Shown: one piece after another, positions 1 to 13,202 of the stretch
How the letters are laid out: every line of letters begins with the position of its first letter
Position numbering within the stretch: the first letter of the stretch is position 1
DNA from: Lamellibrachia satsuma
Taxonomy: Eukaryota; Annelida; Polychaeta; Sabellida; Siboglinidae
Direction of reading: 5' to 3'
Length of the DNA: 64,000 nt
Assembly: GCA_033239005.1 (NCBI GenBank)
Contig: BSQZ01000109.1
Coordinates: 186,001 to 250,000 of the forward strand
Program-made: the position numbers and the translations under genes
The notes under the pieces: model-generated
Told to the model about the DNA's origin: nothing
What the model saw: the letters and a program-made list of their open reading frames with translations, nothing else
Databases searched by the model: none

Positions 1-75
1 CAACACATCTTACACCCCAACACCACACGTCTACCATCCCAACACAACAACACGTCTGCCACCCCAACAAAACAC
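1..75. repeat. Degenerate tandem repeat, cut by window edge
   Basis: The words 'cacgtctaccatcccaacac' and 'cacgtctgccaccccaacaa' recur about 35 bases apart. The array probably continues to the left of the window. No coding signal is seen. Confidence 0.5.
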
Positions 76-508
76 AATGTCCCAGTAAATGGTTTGCTAA
101 TCCTGCATTGCTGTTATCAGCCTACTGGTCTTTTAACTGTCTATGGTCTCACGGAAGACAATCACAGGCACATGATTTGATGGCGACTGACATAATTTTC
201 ACATACATCAATACTATATTGATGGTGTATGTTTTCCGTTTCTTTTGGACCAACTGTCTAATGGTGTATCGCACAGATTACTAAGACATCACATTTAGAC
301 ATTTGAATATTGTGCAGATAGGTCGAACCGAATATGTTCCAGCAGCACAGGTAATTGGAAGGGTGTATTATGAGTATGGACAGTGCTCTAAATGTCAGCT
401 CCAATCAGAGCACTTACTGACCTTCAACAAACCCTAATTATAACCTTAATCACTAACAATAACACAAAACATTAGGCTTTAGGTTGTGCTCACATTTAGT
501 AAACTGCC
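76..508. other. Unassigned non-coding stretch
   Basis: No open frame of useful length, no repeat and no recognisable element is visible here. Confidence 0.5.
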
Positions 509-509
509 A

Positions 510-786
510 TTGTTTGTAGCCCTCACAACCACCTGGATTGAAATAGCCTTGATAACACAGGCTCCGAGAGGAGGCGCCACTGTTTATAGCTCACACAGCC
601 ACCTGGATTGGAATAGCCTTGATAACACAGGCTCTGTGAGGAGGGGCCACTGTTTGTAGCTCTCACAACCACCTGGATTGAAATAGCCTTGATAACACAG
701 GCTCCGAGAAGAGGGGCCACTCTTTGTAGCTCATACAACCAACTAGATAGAAATAGCCTTGATAACACAGGCTCCGAGAGGAGGGG
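510..786. repeat. Minisatellite, 70-bp unit, about 4 copies
   Basis: The marker 'gataacacaggctc' recurs at 551, 621, 691 and 761, giving an exact 70-bp period with a few point differences per unit. The open frame across it on the minus strand has no coding support beyond the repeat itself. Confidence 0.9.
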
Positions 787-985
787 CTGTATCCTCCCGT
801 TCAAGGGACGACAATAGGGAACGTTATCGCTAAGTAAACACAAGTGGGGCTGTATTCTCCCGTTCAAGGGGTGACAATAGGGAATGTTATCACTAAGTAA
901 ACACAAGTGGGGCTGTATCCTCCCGTTCAAGGGGTGACAATATGGAATGTCATCACTAAGTAAACACAAGTGGGGCTGTATCCTC
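785..985. repeat. Minisatellite, 62-63-bp unit, about 3.2 copies
   Basis: The marker 'ggggctgtatcctcccg' recurs at about 785, 846, 909 and 972. It directly abuts the preceding 70-bp array, but the two units share no obvious sequence. Confidence 0.9.
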
Positions 986-1197
986 TGCAGGGCACAGTGT
1001 CATATTAAATGATCTGGGCATCTGAATTAGAGGGACTTTATTTGGCTAACCTTAGTGACAATACTGGCCCCTTTGCTGTGGCTGTGCCGTGGAATGAATC
1101 TGCACAAAACATGGGGCTTAGACTTATGGCTAGGACTAGCTAGTGTAAATATTATTGATGTATGACTACCTCATGCTATATAATGTTCTTAACAGTT

Positions 1198-1862
1198 AAG
1201 TTGGTATTTGTCAGTTGGTTAGTACTTGTCTTAAGTGCAAGTACCAGTACTGGACCACGACCCTCAAATTTGTAAGTTGGTTAGTACTTGTCTTAAGTGC
1301 AAGTACCAGTACTGGATCATGACCCTCAAATTTGTAAGTTGGTTAGTACTTGTCTTAAGTCCCAGTACTTGACCACAACCCTCATATTTGTAAGTTGGTT
1401 AGTACTTGTCTTAAGTGCAAGTACCAGTACTTGACCACAACCCTCATATTTGTAAGTTGGCTAGTACTTGTCTTAAGTGCAAGTACCAGTACTGGACCAC
1501 TACCCTCATATTTGTAAGTTGGTTAGTACTTGTCTTAAGTGCAAGTCCCAGTACTTGACTCCAACCCTCAAATTTGTAAGTTGGCTAGTACTTGTCTTAA
1601 GTGCAAGTACCAGTACTTGACCACAACCCTCATATTTGTAAGTTGGTTAGTACTTGTCTTAAGTGCAAGTCCCAGTACTTGACTCCAACCCTCAAATTTG
1701 TAAGTTGGCTAGTACTTGTCTTAAGTGCAAGTACCAGTACTTGACCACAACCCTCAAATTTGTAAGTTGGTTAGTAGTACTTGACCACAACCCTCAAATT
1801 TGTAAGTTGGTTAGTACTTGTCTTAAGTGCAAGTACCAGTACTGGACCCACAACCCTCTTAT
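1198..1862. repeat. Minisatellite, 62-bp unit, about 11 copies
   Basis: Units begin with 'aagttggttagtacttgtc' every 62 bases (for example 1274 and 1336), with two shortened units near 1340 and 1770. Each unit contains the short dyad 'gtacttg...caagtac'. Confidence 0.95.
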
Positions 1863-2787
1863 TTACAGATTGCATCCCTTCTCCACTGAGCGTTGCACTC
1901 CATTAGCTCCGCAATGTGGAAGGAAGCCACCAATCGAGCTAATCCAAAGAAGACATGGATATTGCTGGATCCCAGTAAAGATCATCTTGTACACAGCCTC
2001 CATTATTATTTGCCATGATTTCTATTGTCTATTTGTCAAAAGAAATATAATATAATAGTTATTGTAGCACTTTGTAATTAGCAAAACAAAAGTATGTATG
2101 ATTCCTAAATTATTCGGGTTAACGTGTATGTTGATCCTGTGTATATGACGATATATGACGATCACATTATGGTAGCATGGAGTGGACATTTTTCTTTGAT
2201 TCAATCTGTCACTTCGACTCTTGAGACTTGACAGCAAGCCATGGCCATGCACTACCATTTGATTTCATTCATCAGCCCAGGCTCAGTAGGTCGGCCAAAC
2301 AATGTATAATGATTATGTATAACTAGCAGAACAACACCAATAAATTAATTAATGTATTAAACATCTCAATGTGAATTTTATTCGTGAAAGTAAAATGATG
2401 TTTAATGCCGACGTAAGGTGCGCGTTGGCTCATGTCATGAACATCATAATTGTATCAGTGTATTGTGATTATCAATACGATGTCGAAATCGCATATTTTA
2501 ATATTGATGTATACAAGTATCGGAAACTTACTGACAAATGTGTTTCAATGCCGTGGTGCATTGGAGAAAGTCGCGCCTTGGCGCTCGACCTAGACTCGCT
2601 TATGTGACTTTTGCTCGGCTTCGTGACTTCACCTAGAAGAGTCTGGCCCCGAAGGCCTGGCACTTTCAGTCTGACAGTTGTGTCAATATAATGAAAGTTT
2701 AAAGTTAATTCGAATTGCATCATACAAACTGATAAAAGTTTCCACTTATTTTATGAGCTAGCCAAAACCCTAAAGTCTAATTAATCG
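1863..2787. other. Unassigned AT-rich DNA
   Basis: Only short chance open frames (under 85 codons) are present, without recognisable domains or splice pattern. No repeat structure was seen. Confidence 0.5.
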
Positions 2788-2826
2788 AATTATGTATGCG
2801 ACCAGAAATCGGACGCATACATAATT
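2788..2826. other. Perfect 13-bp inverted repeat (hairpin)
   Basis: 'aattatgtatgcg' at 2788-2800 is exactly complementary to 2814-2826, with a 13-base loop. It could be a small foldback or a binding-site dyad; its function is unknown. Confidence 0.7.
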
Positions 2827-3024
2827 TCCGTCACAATGAAAAGTACACTCGATCTGAATCCAGACAATGATGACTTGTGTGCGGCAAACGGTGGCGCCAC
2901 AGCAGTCAGCAGGCAGCCTGGATTATCGAGGCTGCGCTCGACTGTGTTGTTTTTGTCGAAATGACATAAATTAGTATGTCAACGGCCTTGACATGATCAG
3001 CGATCCAGTTTATTGGTCAAATTA

Positions 3025-3033
3025 TATATAAAG
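3025..3033 (+). promoter_or_regulatory. TATA-like box (weak candidate)
   Basis: 'TATATAAAG' is followed about 90 bases downstream by a GC-rich hairpin. It resembles a core promoter, perhaps of an old LTR-type element, but no transcribed product is recognisable downstream. Confidence 0.2.
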
Positions 3034-3119
3034 AGGGTTCAGTCCACAAATAGTCGTGACAACACCACACAAGTATTAAACAAATTAGTTTATGCAACAA
3101 GCCCTCCTATTCACACTCG

Positions 3120-3158
3120 CCGCCAGGGGACTGCCGAGTACAACAGCACCCCTGGCGG
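3120..3158. other. 10-bp GC-rich inverted repeat
   Basis: 'ccgccagggg' (3120-3129) pairs with 'cccctggcgg' (3149-3158) around a 19-base loop. This is an unusually stable dyad in otherwise AT-rich DNA. Confidence 0.7.
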
Positions 3159-3989
<831 letters not shown>

Positions 3990-4710
3990 TTAAATTTCAG
4001 GCAATAGTTCGTTCATGTAATTTACATGAGGCAAAGGTCTCAGGAAACATTTTAATCTACCAGTTTGCACTCACTGTTGTTATATGGTATTACTACTACT
4101 ACTTTTAGCAGAATGTCTCCCGATTCCAATTCAGATCATGAATCAAATGGTGCACTTTATACAGTTAGTGCAACAACAACAGTTTGGATAGACTCTTTTG
4201 AGAGGGCAATCTTTCGTGGTATTGGTTCACATATGTCTAAAAGTTTCAATTACACCTTGTCTCAGTTCAAACTTGGTGCCACGACTTTATATAATATGAA
4301 ACCTAGCTACTTTATTATATCATTCAGAACCACTATTAGAAGGGGCTCGATGGGAAACTATTAAACACAGTTTCCTTGGCAAAGGATGTGCTGAATAATG
4401 TAGAGAATGCGTGTAGAACTTGTTTAGTCAAAGACGTGTTAGTCTCTTTGTGTGCAAAGATACTTCAATTGTAATTGAATTGTACACAATGTCGTATGAA
4501 TAAATATATATTTTTACTATTTCTACACTACCGTGCCTCTAGTTTGCAATAACGTCGATACATAGTTAAGATGATTACGTGTTGCTTTAGTCAATCGTTT
4601 TTTTTATTAAACATCTGCATTACTATAGTTGTTTTAGTCAATGTTGCAATAAATGGCACATGACAGATGTTCAATAATTATTGTCTTTTCGTTTGTACGT
4701 TTTCTTCGTT
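3990..4710. other. Unassigned stretch
   Basis: Short open frames at 4065-4364 show no domain I recognise. No repeat or transposon end was identified. Confidence 0.4.
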
Positions 4711-4715
4711 TGAAT

Positions 4716-4805
4716 AGGCGTACCTACAGGTGTAAATAGGCGTACCTACAGGTGTAAATAGGCATACCTACAGGTGTAAATAGGCGTACCTACAGGTGTA
4801 AATAA
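4716..4805. repeat. 22-bp tandem repeat, 4 copies
   Basis: 'ataggcgtacctacaggtgtaa' is repeated four times with one substitution in the third unit. Confidence 0.95.
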
Positions 4806-5094
4806 AACAAAATCCGCTGTGTTTTGTCGAAACTGTAGACTTAAAAGTAGTTGCATCTCGTCTACTGTAAATTTGACATTCGAAGTTATATTTATGTGAC
4901 AAATATAAGAAAATACTTAGGACTACTTTATCACGATTGTTATACTTTCAGCAAATCCTTATTAAAACGAGACACGGCCAAAGGCCGTGTTCTTCACCAA
5001 AATCCGTATTGTATACGGAAAATTCGTACGTCTGAATTTTGAATTACACCATTTCAAGGGTTTTGTCTAAAAACGTCAAATGGGTGGGAAGGGG

Positions 5095-5219
5095 GATACC
5101 CCTCCCACAACCACCCCCACCCACGGCGCTTCGCGCCTCATTTCCCGCCTTCGGCGCTTCATACATTACCTTGGACCCCCCCTTTTTCTAAACCCTGGAT
5201 CCACCCCTGTAAAGTGTAT
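5095..5219. mobile_element. Possible hAT/MITE terminus
   Basis: The minus strand starts CAGGGGTGGATCCAGGG at 5219, which resembles the CAG-type ends of hAT-like DNA transposons. The sequence inward is GC-rich with 'cggcgcttcgcgcc' and 'ccgccttcggcgcttc' dyads. No matching left end was found, so this may be a truncated copy joined to the LINE that starts at 5220. Confidence 0.3.
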
Positions 5220-7580
5220 ATTTGTCGAAGTGAAGACTCGGTCTAAGAAAGAAAATAGGAGAACACTGGTTGGTGTAGTCTACAGACCACCTAATAGAAA
5301 TATTAATGTCTTCAGAGAACACATGCTTAATATTTTACAAACATTAAAAGCTGAAAATGAAAAAAAATTATATAATGGGCGATTTTAATTTTAATTTACT
5401 GAATTATGATCACCATACAGAAACTCGTGATTATGTAGATACAATGTTCTCAAATACATGTTTACCTCTGATCACAAAGCCTACCAGAATAACACCAACC
5501 TCCGCTACATTAATAGACAATATTTACAGTAACAACTTACCTGGTGAATATACTCATATGCAAGGAATAATATATACAGACATTTCTGATCACCTACCAA
5601 CATTTTTGTTAACCAAACTAAATAATAATACAAAGGATGAAACAATAACTGAGGCTAGATTATATAGCGATCACACTATTGCCACTTTCAGATGTACTGT
5701 AGATAAAATATTTTGGGGTGATGTTTATGCATGTCAGGATCCCGAAGAAAGCTACAAGATGTTCTTAAATAAAATAACCGAGGCATATGATAAAGCATTC
5801 CCACTTGTTAAGAAAAAAACAGAAGAGAGAAATACAAACCCTGGATTTAAAAAATCCATCCAAACAAAATTATATTACAAGTATTATTTGAATATACCTA
5901 CAGTGTTTAATGAAACCAATTACAAATTAAAAAAAAAAAAAATTCAATAAACTTATTAGCATTGCAGAAAGGTACCATTATCATAAGGAATTTCACAAAC
6001 ATAGAGATAATTTACAAAAAAACTTGGCAAATACTGAAGGACATTATAGGCAAAAAGACTGTATCCTTATGTCATCGAGAATTCCTAGTTGATGACAAAA
6101 TTATTCAAGACAAAAAGATGATTGCTGATAAGTTTAATGATTATTTCACTAACATAGGCCCCGAGCTGGCTAAAGGAATACCAGAAGTTACCGAAAGCCT
6201 GAGGATTATCTATGCGGAACTTTTAAAAACTCTATGTTTTTAGCACCTGTAACTACAGATGAGATAACAGGAATTATTGAAAAATTTAAAAGTAATAGTT
6301 CTGGTTGGGATGGCATCAAACCTAATATTATTAAGCAGACATATCCTAACATGCTTGAACCATTATGTCATATTATAAATTTATCATTTGATAAAGGATG
6401 TGTACCAGATCAACTCCAAACACCCAATGTAGTTCCATTTTTTTTAAATGGAGATGCTAAACTTATAGCAAACTACAGGCCCATCTCTGTGCTGCCAGTG
6501 TTTTCAAAGATTTTTGAAAGACTAACGTACATTAGATTAACCAAATATGTCACTAAAACAACATCTTGTCTAACTCTCAATTTGTATTTAAAAAAGGTCA
6601 TTCTACATACATGGCTTTAACCATACTAACTGACAAAATAACCAAAGCTATCGATAAAAAACCATACAATTGGACTATTTCTAGGTTTTGCTAAAGCTTT
6701 TGACACTGTTAACCATAACATTTTACTAACAAAATTATCTCATTATAGAATTAGGGGTAATGTGCTCCAATGGATTCAAAATTATCTAGCTAAAAAAACA
6801 GTAATATTTCATGGGACTAACTCTGCTCTAAAAAATATAATATGTGGCGTACCACAAAGATCAATACTGGGGCCTTTACTATTTCTCATATACATAAATG
6901 ATCTAATGCTGTATCTCAAGTTACATTTCCTGTTATGTCTGCAGATGATACAAATTTCTTCATACAAGGAGAAAACTTGGAAAAATAAAAAAGATTTAAA
7001 CATTGAATTAAAAAAGCTAACAATGGGGCTTAAAACAAATAAACTTTCATTAAACATCCAAAAAACACATACAATGACCTTTAGCAATACTCACAGCATA
7101 AGAACCAGACATAATAAAATCTACATAGATGGGACAGAAATAGATACTGATAAATAAAAAAAAATTCTAGGAATAGTAATAGATAACAAACTAAACTGGA
7201 GTGAACATATAAAACATATGTAACAAAATATCAAAGAGTATTGGCATCATTAATAAGGTAAAAAACAAGCTGGCCAAGAAAACTCTGACAAACTTATATT
7301 ATACTTTTATTTATCCATAGATTCCATACATCATTTATTGTAATATAATATGGGCAAGAGTCCCGAAGATATACTTGTCCAAAAAACCTGTTGTGGGCTC
7401 AGTGCGCCTCATAGAGCTGGTGATCTCGACAAGTTTGTTCAGTAGAATTGAATACACGAGAAGCCGTTCAGAAAAACTGTTATATAAATCCAACAGTACC
7501 GAGGGTAACACATAAAAGCACACCAAAGTATACTTATTTCCAATGTGGTCCTCATTAAAAAAAATTATAGAATACAATAA
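5220..7580 (+). pseudogene. CR1/Jockey-type LINE ORF2, multiply frameshifted
   Basis: A non-LTR retrotransposon polyprotein (endonuclease plus reverse transcriptase) broken into at least six frames. Endonuclease pieces include 'VVYRPPNRNINVF' followed in another frame by 'MGDFNFNLLNYD' (around 5370) and 'SATLIDNIYSN'. Reverse-transcriptase pieces include 'SSGWDGIKPNIIK', 'NYRPISVLPVFSKIFE' (around 6470), 'AFDTVNHNIL' and 'CGVPQRSILGPLLFLIYINDL' split over about 6840-6900. The YADD box is not readable in frame. The fragment lacks its ORF1 and 5' end and abuts a possible DNA-transposon terminus. The family is inferred from these motifs; exact clade is uncertain (Jockey superfamily, CR1/L2-like). 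Confidence 0.85.
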
Positions 7581-7895
7581 ATAAATAAGATGGCAGGATA
7601 ACATAAAACGGTGATTACTCGATTAAAATGTGTAAATGACTTAGACAAAGGTATTAACATACACCTGAATAACATTAATTTAGTTAAGAGACTAAGTTTC
7701 GTGGTGTTATGACGTAACAAATATTTTGATCCTGAGCAACCAATCGGCTAAATAAAAGGGACTTGACGTTTTTATAAATCTTTTTAGAGCGACAGTGTTT
7801 GGTTGCGAGTGCTAAGTTATTCCATAGGCATATGCCTGTATGTAGAAACGAACTTTGTCCAGAGCCGTGTAAAAATTACTGTCTGTATCACACAC
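7581..7895. other. Unassigned stretch before duplicated segment
   Basis: A 'ggctaaataaaaggg' TATA-like word lies near 7748. No gene or matching repeat partner was seen elsewhere in the window. Confidence 0.4.
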
Positions 7896-8065
7896 GATAT
7901 AACAAAAGACGATCACGTTGACCGTGACTCCGCCGACCGCCAAACGCCGGACGTGTTTAAACAAATCCCACAGGCGACTAAGCTGTCTCACAAACATGTA
8001 CACTGTGATCAAAACAAAATAAAAATCAAGTAATTGGGGACGTCCACATCCGAAGTATCACGCAA

Positions 8066-8225
8066 GCGGGGCGCTGTGGTCGTGTAGAGCGTCGGGCTGT
8101 CGGCCGAAGGGACCATGCAGGGTTCAAAACCACCTGCTGCCGTTTCGAAACTTGGGCAATTTTGTTCACCCTAAATTGCCTGTGTCGTTCGGAAGAGACA
8201 CTGTTGGTCTGTTGATCCCTTCTAC
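8066..8225 (+). mobile_element. tRNA-derived SINE, copy 1
   Basis: A tRNA-like head has an A-box-like 'gtggtcgtgtagagcg' and a B-box-like GGTTCAAAACC at 8121-8131. It is followed by a body 'ccgtttcgaaacttgggcaa' that is also found in the copies at 11632 and 18400 (minus). The body recurring in three places with a pol III type head supports a SINE. The family name is not known to me. Confidence 0.7.
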
Positions 8226-9372
8226 CTGGTGTCTATGCCAGGGGAAGTAAAAGATCCCACACAGGGAAATGGAAAAAAAACTGTTGTGGACTCAAAGACA
8301 AAGTAGAGGCTAGAGCTGGTGATTTCGATCTCTAAACTCACTAAACTATCTCCCAGTTTAGCTATGATCAGCTGTAAAGGGAGTATTTCATCAAGCATCA
8401 TCAAGCACGTTTTTAAGGCCGATCAGTTACATATCAGTTACGATCAGTTACAGATCAGTTTGCGCCGGTAACTGTCGTGGATTCCTACAGTCGTTCTGCC
8501 CGGCCACAACGCCTGTTGTCGTCATGGCGACGCCCGTCAACAACCACTGCTGGCTGCACGTAACGCGTAACTAGTTTTCAAGAACTACAGAATTCGCTCC
8601 AACAATCGTTTAAGACGAGTCTTCGTAACGTATCGTGGCTAGTTCTGCTCATAAAAGGAATAACTGCTGGATGCCTTAAATACTGGCAAAACAAAGTATT
8701 CAGCATAAGCGCCTACAGTAACAGTGCGACTCATTGCGATGCGTTTCGATCTGAGTAAAGACTCGTACATTTGTAATTGGTCAATAACTGCCGGTTTACC
8801 CAGGCCTGGAACCACTCACCTGCGGTCACACACGGGTCCTAGGCAACATGTCAACATGTTTCTGGGTGATACTCAATGTCGAGTTTTCAAGCGCGACATG
8901 GCTCCATAGAGAACGTCTGTTCTGTGTCTTGTCTCTGTGTTGACTGACGGTAGTTGATATGTATTTTTTACCAGGCACGTACTAGTTACTAAGTTACTAA
9001 TCACGCACGACCGCACACGACCTTACTCGCTGTCGTCAGCGAGTGCCACGTCAATAGGCAACAATCGTGTTCCTGGGATTAGGCTCGGTCAGTTATTTGA
9101 AATTTGTTTTGACATTAGTGGCTCATATTTCCCCCAACTTAGGCAGGTTGGGGATAATGCTTAACACGTTATAATAAACAGTTAATAATAAATTACCACA
9201 TGAAAATGGGATTTCACACTGACGCATATTTACAGTAGGCAAACAAGTACACTACCTGGTTAGCTTACTTAAGTTTATATTAATATAATAATGACTACAT
9301 GTGTGCACATGTGTCTTTAAAAGACATCTACCCAGGTATTTGTGAATGTCTGGTGTTACTTCATCGGTATAG

Positions 9373-9575
9373 CCAGTCTAGCTAGATAACATGGCCAGTC
9401 TATCTAGATAACATGGCCAGTCTAGCTAGATAACATGGCCAGTCTAGATAGATATATAAATAACATGGCCAGTCTAGCTAGATATATAAATAACATGGCC
9501 AGTCTAGCTAGATATATAAATAACATGGCCAGTCTAGCTAGATATATAAATAACATGGCCAGTCTAGCTAGATAA
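9373..9575. repeat. 22/32-bp tandem repeat
   Basis: 'gccagtctagctagataacat' alternates with a longer unit carrying 'atataaataacat'. About eight units are present, against about five in the duplicate at 12943. Confidence 0.9.
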
Positions 9576-9835
9576 CATGTCGATTATAACTCGAAGCCAG
9601 AACATCTACACATTCAAAAAGAAAACATTATGTTTTTTAAACTGTTTGATTATGCGTTAACGGTTGATTACATTACAAAATGTCTACAATAATCTCCGCT
9701 TCGTCAAAACGACTACGCAGCATTGGCAGCATTTAGTGTTTTGTGCCATCTTTCATGGGAATTAAAATCTTAAGGTTTTTTTTAATAAATTGATGAAACA
9801 ATCGCGAGACTAGGATATCACCAGCCCGACCTTCT

Positions 9836-10405
9836 ACTCGCCCGCCCGGCCTCCCACCCAGCCTCCTACTCACCCAACTTTTTACCCACCTGACCTCCTA
9901 CTCACCTGACCTCCTACCCACCCAACCTCCTAACCACCCGACCTCGTACTCACCCGACCTCCTACTCACTCGACATCCTACTCATCCGACCTCCTACCCA
10001 CCCGACCTCCTACCCACCCGACCTCCTACTCACCCGACCTCCTACCCACCCGACCTTCCACTCGCCAGCCCGGCCTCCCACCCAGCCTCCTACTCACCCA
10101 ACTTTTTACCCACCCGACCTCCTAACCACCCGACCTCCTAACCACCCGACCTCCTAACCACCCGACCTCCTACTCACTCGACCTCCTACTCACCCGACCT
10201 CCTACCCACCCGACCTCCTACTCACCCGACCTCTTACTCACCCGACCTCCTACCCACCCGACCTCCTAACCACCCGACCTCCTACTCACCCGACCTCCTA
10301 CTCACTCGACCTCCAACTCACCCGACCTCCTACCCACCCGACCTCCTACTCACCCGACCTCCTACCCACCCGACCTCCTATACCCACCTGACCTACTCAC
10401 CCAAC
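9836..10405. repeat. 16-17-bp pyrimidine-rich minisatellite
   Basis: Around 35 degenerate units of 'cgacctcctactcaccc' or 'cgacctcctacccaccc'. The duplicate at 13203 has the same unit but a different order of variants. Confidence 0.95.
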
Positions 10406-10408
10406 AAG

Positions 10409-11093
10409 GTGAAAGATATCGGAGTCAATTTCTTTTCATCGCTTAACTTTGAGGCACATATGTCAGAAAAAAATAAATAAAGCCAATTCGCTTATGGGGA
10501 TAATTCGCAGAACTTTCGATCACATGGATGAGCAGTGTTTTTCTACAATTTTTAAGTCTCTTATCCGCCCACGTATCGAATATGCTAATAAAATATGGTC
10601 TCCACACCTAAAGAAGCATATCACATCTCTTGAAAATGTTCAACGTAGAGCAACCAAATTAATTCCTGGTTTCAAAGACATTGAGTATAAAGAACGTTTA
10701 CGGAAACTGAAATTACCAACTTTAGCATACCGTCGCCTCAGAAGAGACATGATAGAACTATATAAAATCCTAACAGAGAAATATGATGCAGCTGTCTCAT
10801 CCAATTTTGGGACATTGAGGGACAATGAATCAGATACGAGAGGGCACCACCTAAAAATATTGAAAGAAAGATGTCGATTAAACATAAAAAAACTCATTTA
10901 TACACCGATGCACAGATGTATGGAACAGCCTCCCACAGTCTGTGGTAGGGGCTCCATCGGTACAGTCCTTTGAGAGGAAAATAGACAAGTTGTGGCAAAA
11001 TCATCCAATCAAACTAGATTACACTGCCCCACCCCTATCCTGGAAACCGTCAGACGCATGCGCTCAATCTGAACTGACGATAAACGCGAGAGC
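10409..11093 (+). pseudogene. CR1-type LINE ORF2 C-terminal fragment
   Basis: The C-terminal part of a non-LTR reverse transcriptase. It reads 'VKDIGVNFFSSLNFEAHM', then after a frameshift near 10475 'KANSLMGIIRRTFDHMD', 'RPRIEYANKIWSPHLKK', 'LENVQRRATKLIPGF' and 'RLRKLKLPTLAYRRLRRD'. A second frame change near 10910 gives 'WNSLPQSVV' and a final stop within '...RAGIRGRTA' at about 11118. The 5' portion is missing. The end of the frame has been amplified into the adjacent 76-bp minisatellite. Confidence 0.88.
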
Positions 11094-11462
11094 TGGCATA
11101 AGAGGCCGTACAGCCTAATAGCCAGAAGAAGATCTGTAAGAACCTGTAAGAACCTATAAACACGAGAGCTGGCATAAGAGGCCGTACAGCCTAATAGCCA
11201 GAAAAAGACCTGTAAGAACCTGTAAGAACCTATAAACGCGAGAGCTGGCATAAGAGGCCGTACAGCCTAATAGCCAGAAGAAGACCTGTAAGAACCTGTA
11301 AGAACCTATAAACACGAGAGCTGGCATAAGAGGCCGTACAGCCTAACAGCCAGAAGAAGACCTGTAAGAACCTGTAAGAACCTGTAAGAACCTATAAACG
11401 CGAGAGCTGGCATAAGAGGCCGTACAGCCTAATAGCCAGAAGAAGACCTGTAAGAACCTGTC
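11085..11462. repeat. 76-bp minisatellite grown from a LINE 3' end
   Basis: Units start 'cgagagctggcataagagg' at 11087, 11163, 11239, 11315 and 11401. The extra 10 bases in the fourth interval are one more 'taagaacctg'. The first unit is the last codons, stop and 3' flank of the preceding LINE fragment. Confidence 0.93.
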
Positions 11463-11631
11463 AGATATAACAAAAGACGATCACGTTGCCCGGGACTCCG
11501 CCGACCGCCAAACGCCGGACGTGTTTAAACAAACCCCACAGGCGACTAAGCTGTCTCACAAACATGTATACTGTGATCAAAACAAAATAAAAATCAAGTA
11601 ATTGGGGACGTCGACGTCCGAAGTATCACGC

Positions 11632-11795
11632 AAGCGGGGCGCTGTGCCTGTGCCGTGGTCGTGTAGTAGAGCGTCGGGCTTTCGGTCGAAGGGACCAGGG
11701 TTCAAAACCACCTGCTGCCGTTTGGAAACTTGGACAATTTTGTTCACCCTAAATTGCCTGTGTCTCTCGGAAGAGACACTGTTGGTCTGTTGAAT
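11632..11795 (+). mobile_element. tRNA-derived SINE, copy 2
   Basis: The counterpart of the SINE at 8066 inside the duplicated segment, with B-box-like GGTTCAAAACC at 11699-11709 and a short 'cgctgtgcctgtgccgtgg' expansion in the head. It was copied with the segment rather than inserted independently. Confidence 0.7.
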
Positions 11796-12942
11796 CCTTC
11801 TACCTGGTGTCTATGCCAGGGGAAGTAAAAGTTCCCACACTGGGAAATGGAAAAAAAACCTGTTGTGGACTCAAAGTAGAGCTGGTGATTTCGATCTCTA
11901 AACTCACTAAACTATCTCCCAGTTTAGCTATGATCAGCTGTAAAGGGAGTATTTCATCAAGCATCATCAAGCACGTTTTAGGGCCGATCAGTTACAGATC
12001 AGTTACGATCGGTTACAGATCAGTTTGAGCCGGTAACTGTCGTGGATTCCTACAGTCGTTCTGCCCGGCCACAATGCCTGTTGTCATGGCGACGCCCGTC
12101 AACAACCACTGCTGGCTGCACGTAATGCGTAAATAGTTTTCAAGGACTACAGAACTCGCTCCAACAATCGTTTAAGACGAGTCTTCGTAACGTATCACGG
12201 CTAGTTCTGCTCATAAAAGAATTAATTGATGGATGCCTAAAATTGTTGGCAAAACAAATTATTCAGCATAAGCGCCTACAGTGCGACCCAATGCGATGCG
12301 TTTCGATCTGAGTAAAGACTCGTACATTTGTAATTGGTCAATAACTGCCGGTTTACCCAGGCCCGGAACCACTCACCTGCGGTCACACACGGGTCCTAGG
12401 CAACATGTCAGCTTGTTTCTTGGTGATACTCAATGTCGAGTTTTCAAGCGCGACATGGCTCCATAGAGAACGTCTGGTCTGTGTCTTGTCTCTGTGTTGA
12501 CTGACGGTGGTTGTTATGTATTTTATTCCAGTCACGTACTAGTTACTAAGTTACTAATCACTCACGCACGACGGCACACGACCTTACGCGCTGTCGTCAG
12601 CGAGTGCCACGTCTCGCGGCTCACAATAGGCAATAATCGAGTTCCTGGGATTAGGCTCGGTCAGTTATTTGAAATTTGTTTGAAATTAGTGGCTCATATT
12701 TCCCGAACTTAGGCAGGTTGGGGATAATGCAGAACACGTTATAATAAACAGTTAATAATAAATTACCACATGAAAATGGGATTTCACACTGACGCATATT
12801 TACAGTAGGCAAACAAGTACACTACCTGGTTAGCTTACTTAAGTTTATATTAATATAATAATGACTACATGTGTGCACATGTGTCTTTAAAAGACATCTA
12901 CCCAGGTATTTGTGAATGTCTGGTGTTACTTCATCGGTATAG

Positions 12943-13062
12943 CCAGTCTAGCTAGATAACATGGCCAGTCTATCTAGATAACATGGCCAGTCTAGCTAGA
13001 TAACATGGCCAGTCTAGATAGATATATAAATAACATGGCCAGTCTAGCTAGATAACATGTCG
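12943..13062. repeat. 22/32-bp tandem repeat, short allele
   Basis: The same units as at 9373 but only one 32-bp unit. This shows copy-number change after the duplication. Confidence 0.88.
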
Positions 13063-13202
13063 ATTATAACTCGAAGCCAGAACATCTACACATTCAAAAA
13101 GAAAACATTATGTGTGTTTTGTGCCATCTTTCATGGGAATAAAAATCGTAAGGTTTTTTTTATAAATTGGTGAAACAATCGCGAGACTAGGGTATCACCA
13201 GC

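Larger units (their letters stand above)
7896..10405. repeat. Segmental duplication, copy A
   Basis: From 'gatataacaaaagacgatc' onward this segment matches 11464-13930 nearly base for base. The offsets range from 3557 to 3570 because of small indels. Both copies carry a SINE, the same roughly 1-kb unique sequence, a 22/32-bp repeat and a 16-17-bp minisatellite. Copy A has more 32-bp units than copy B. Confidence 0.93.
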
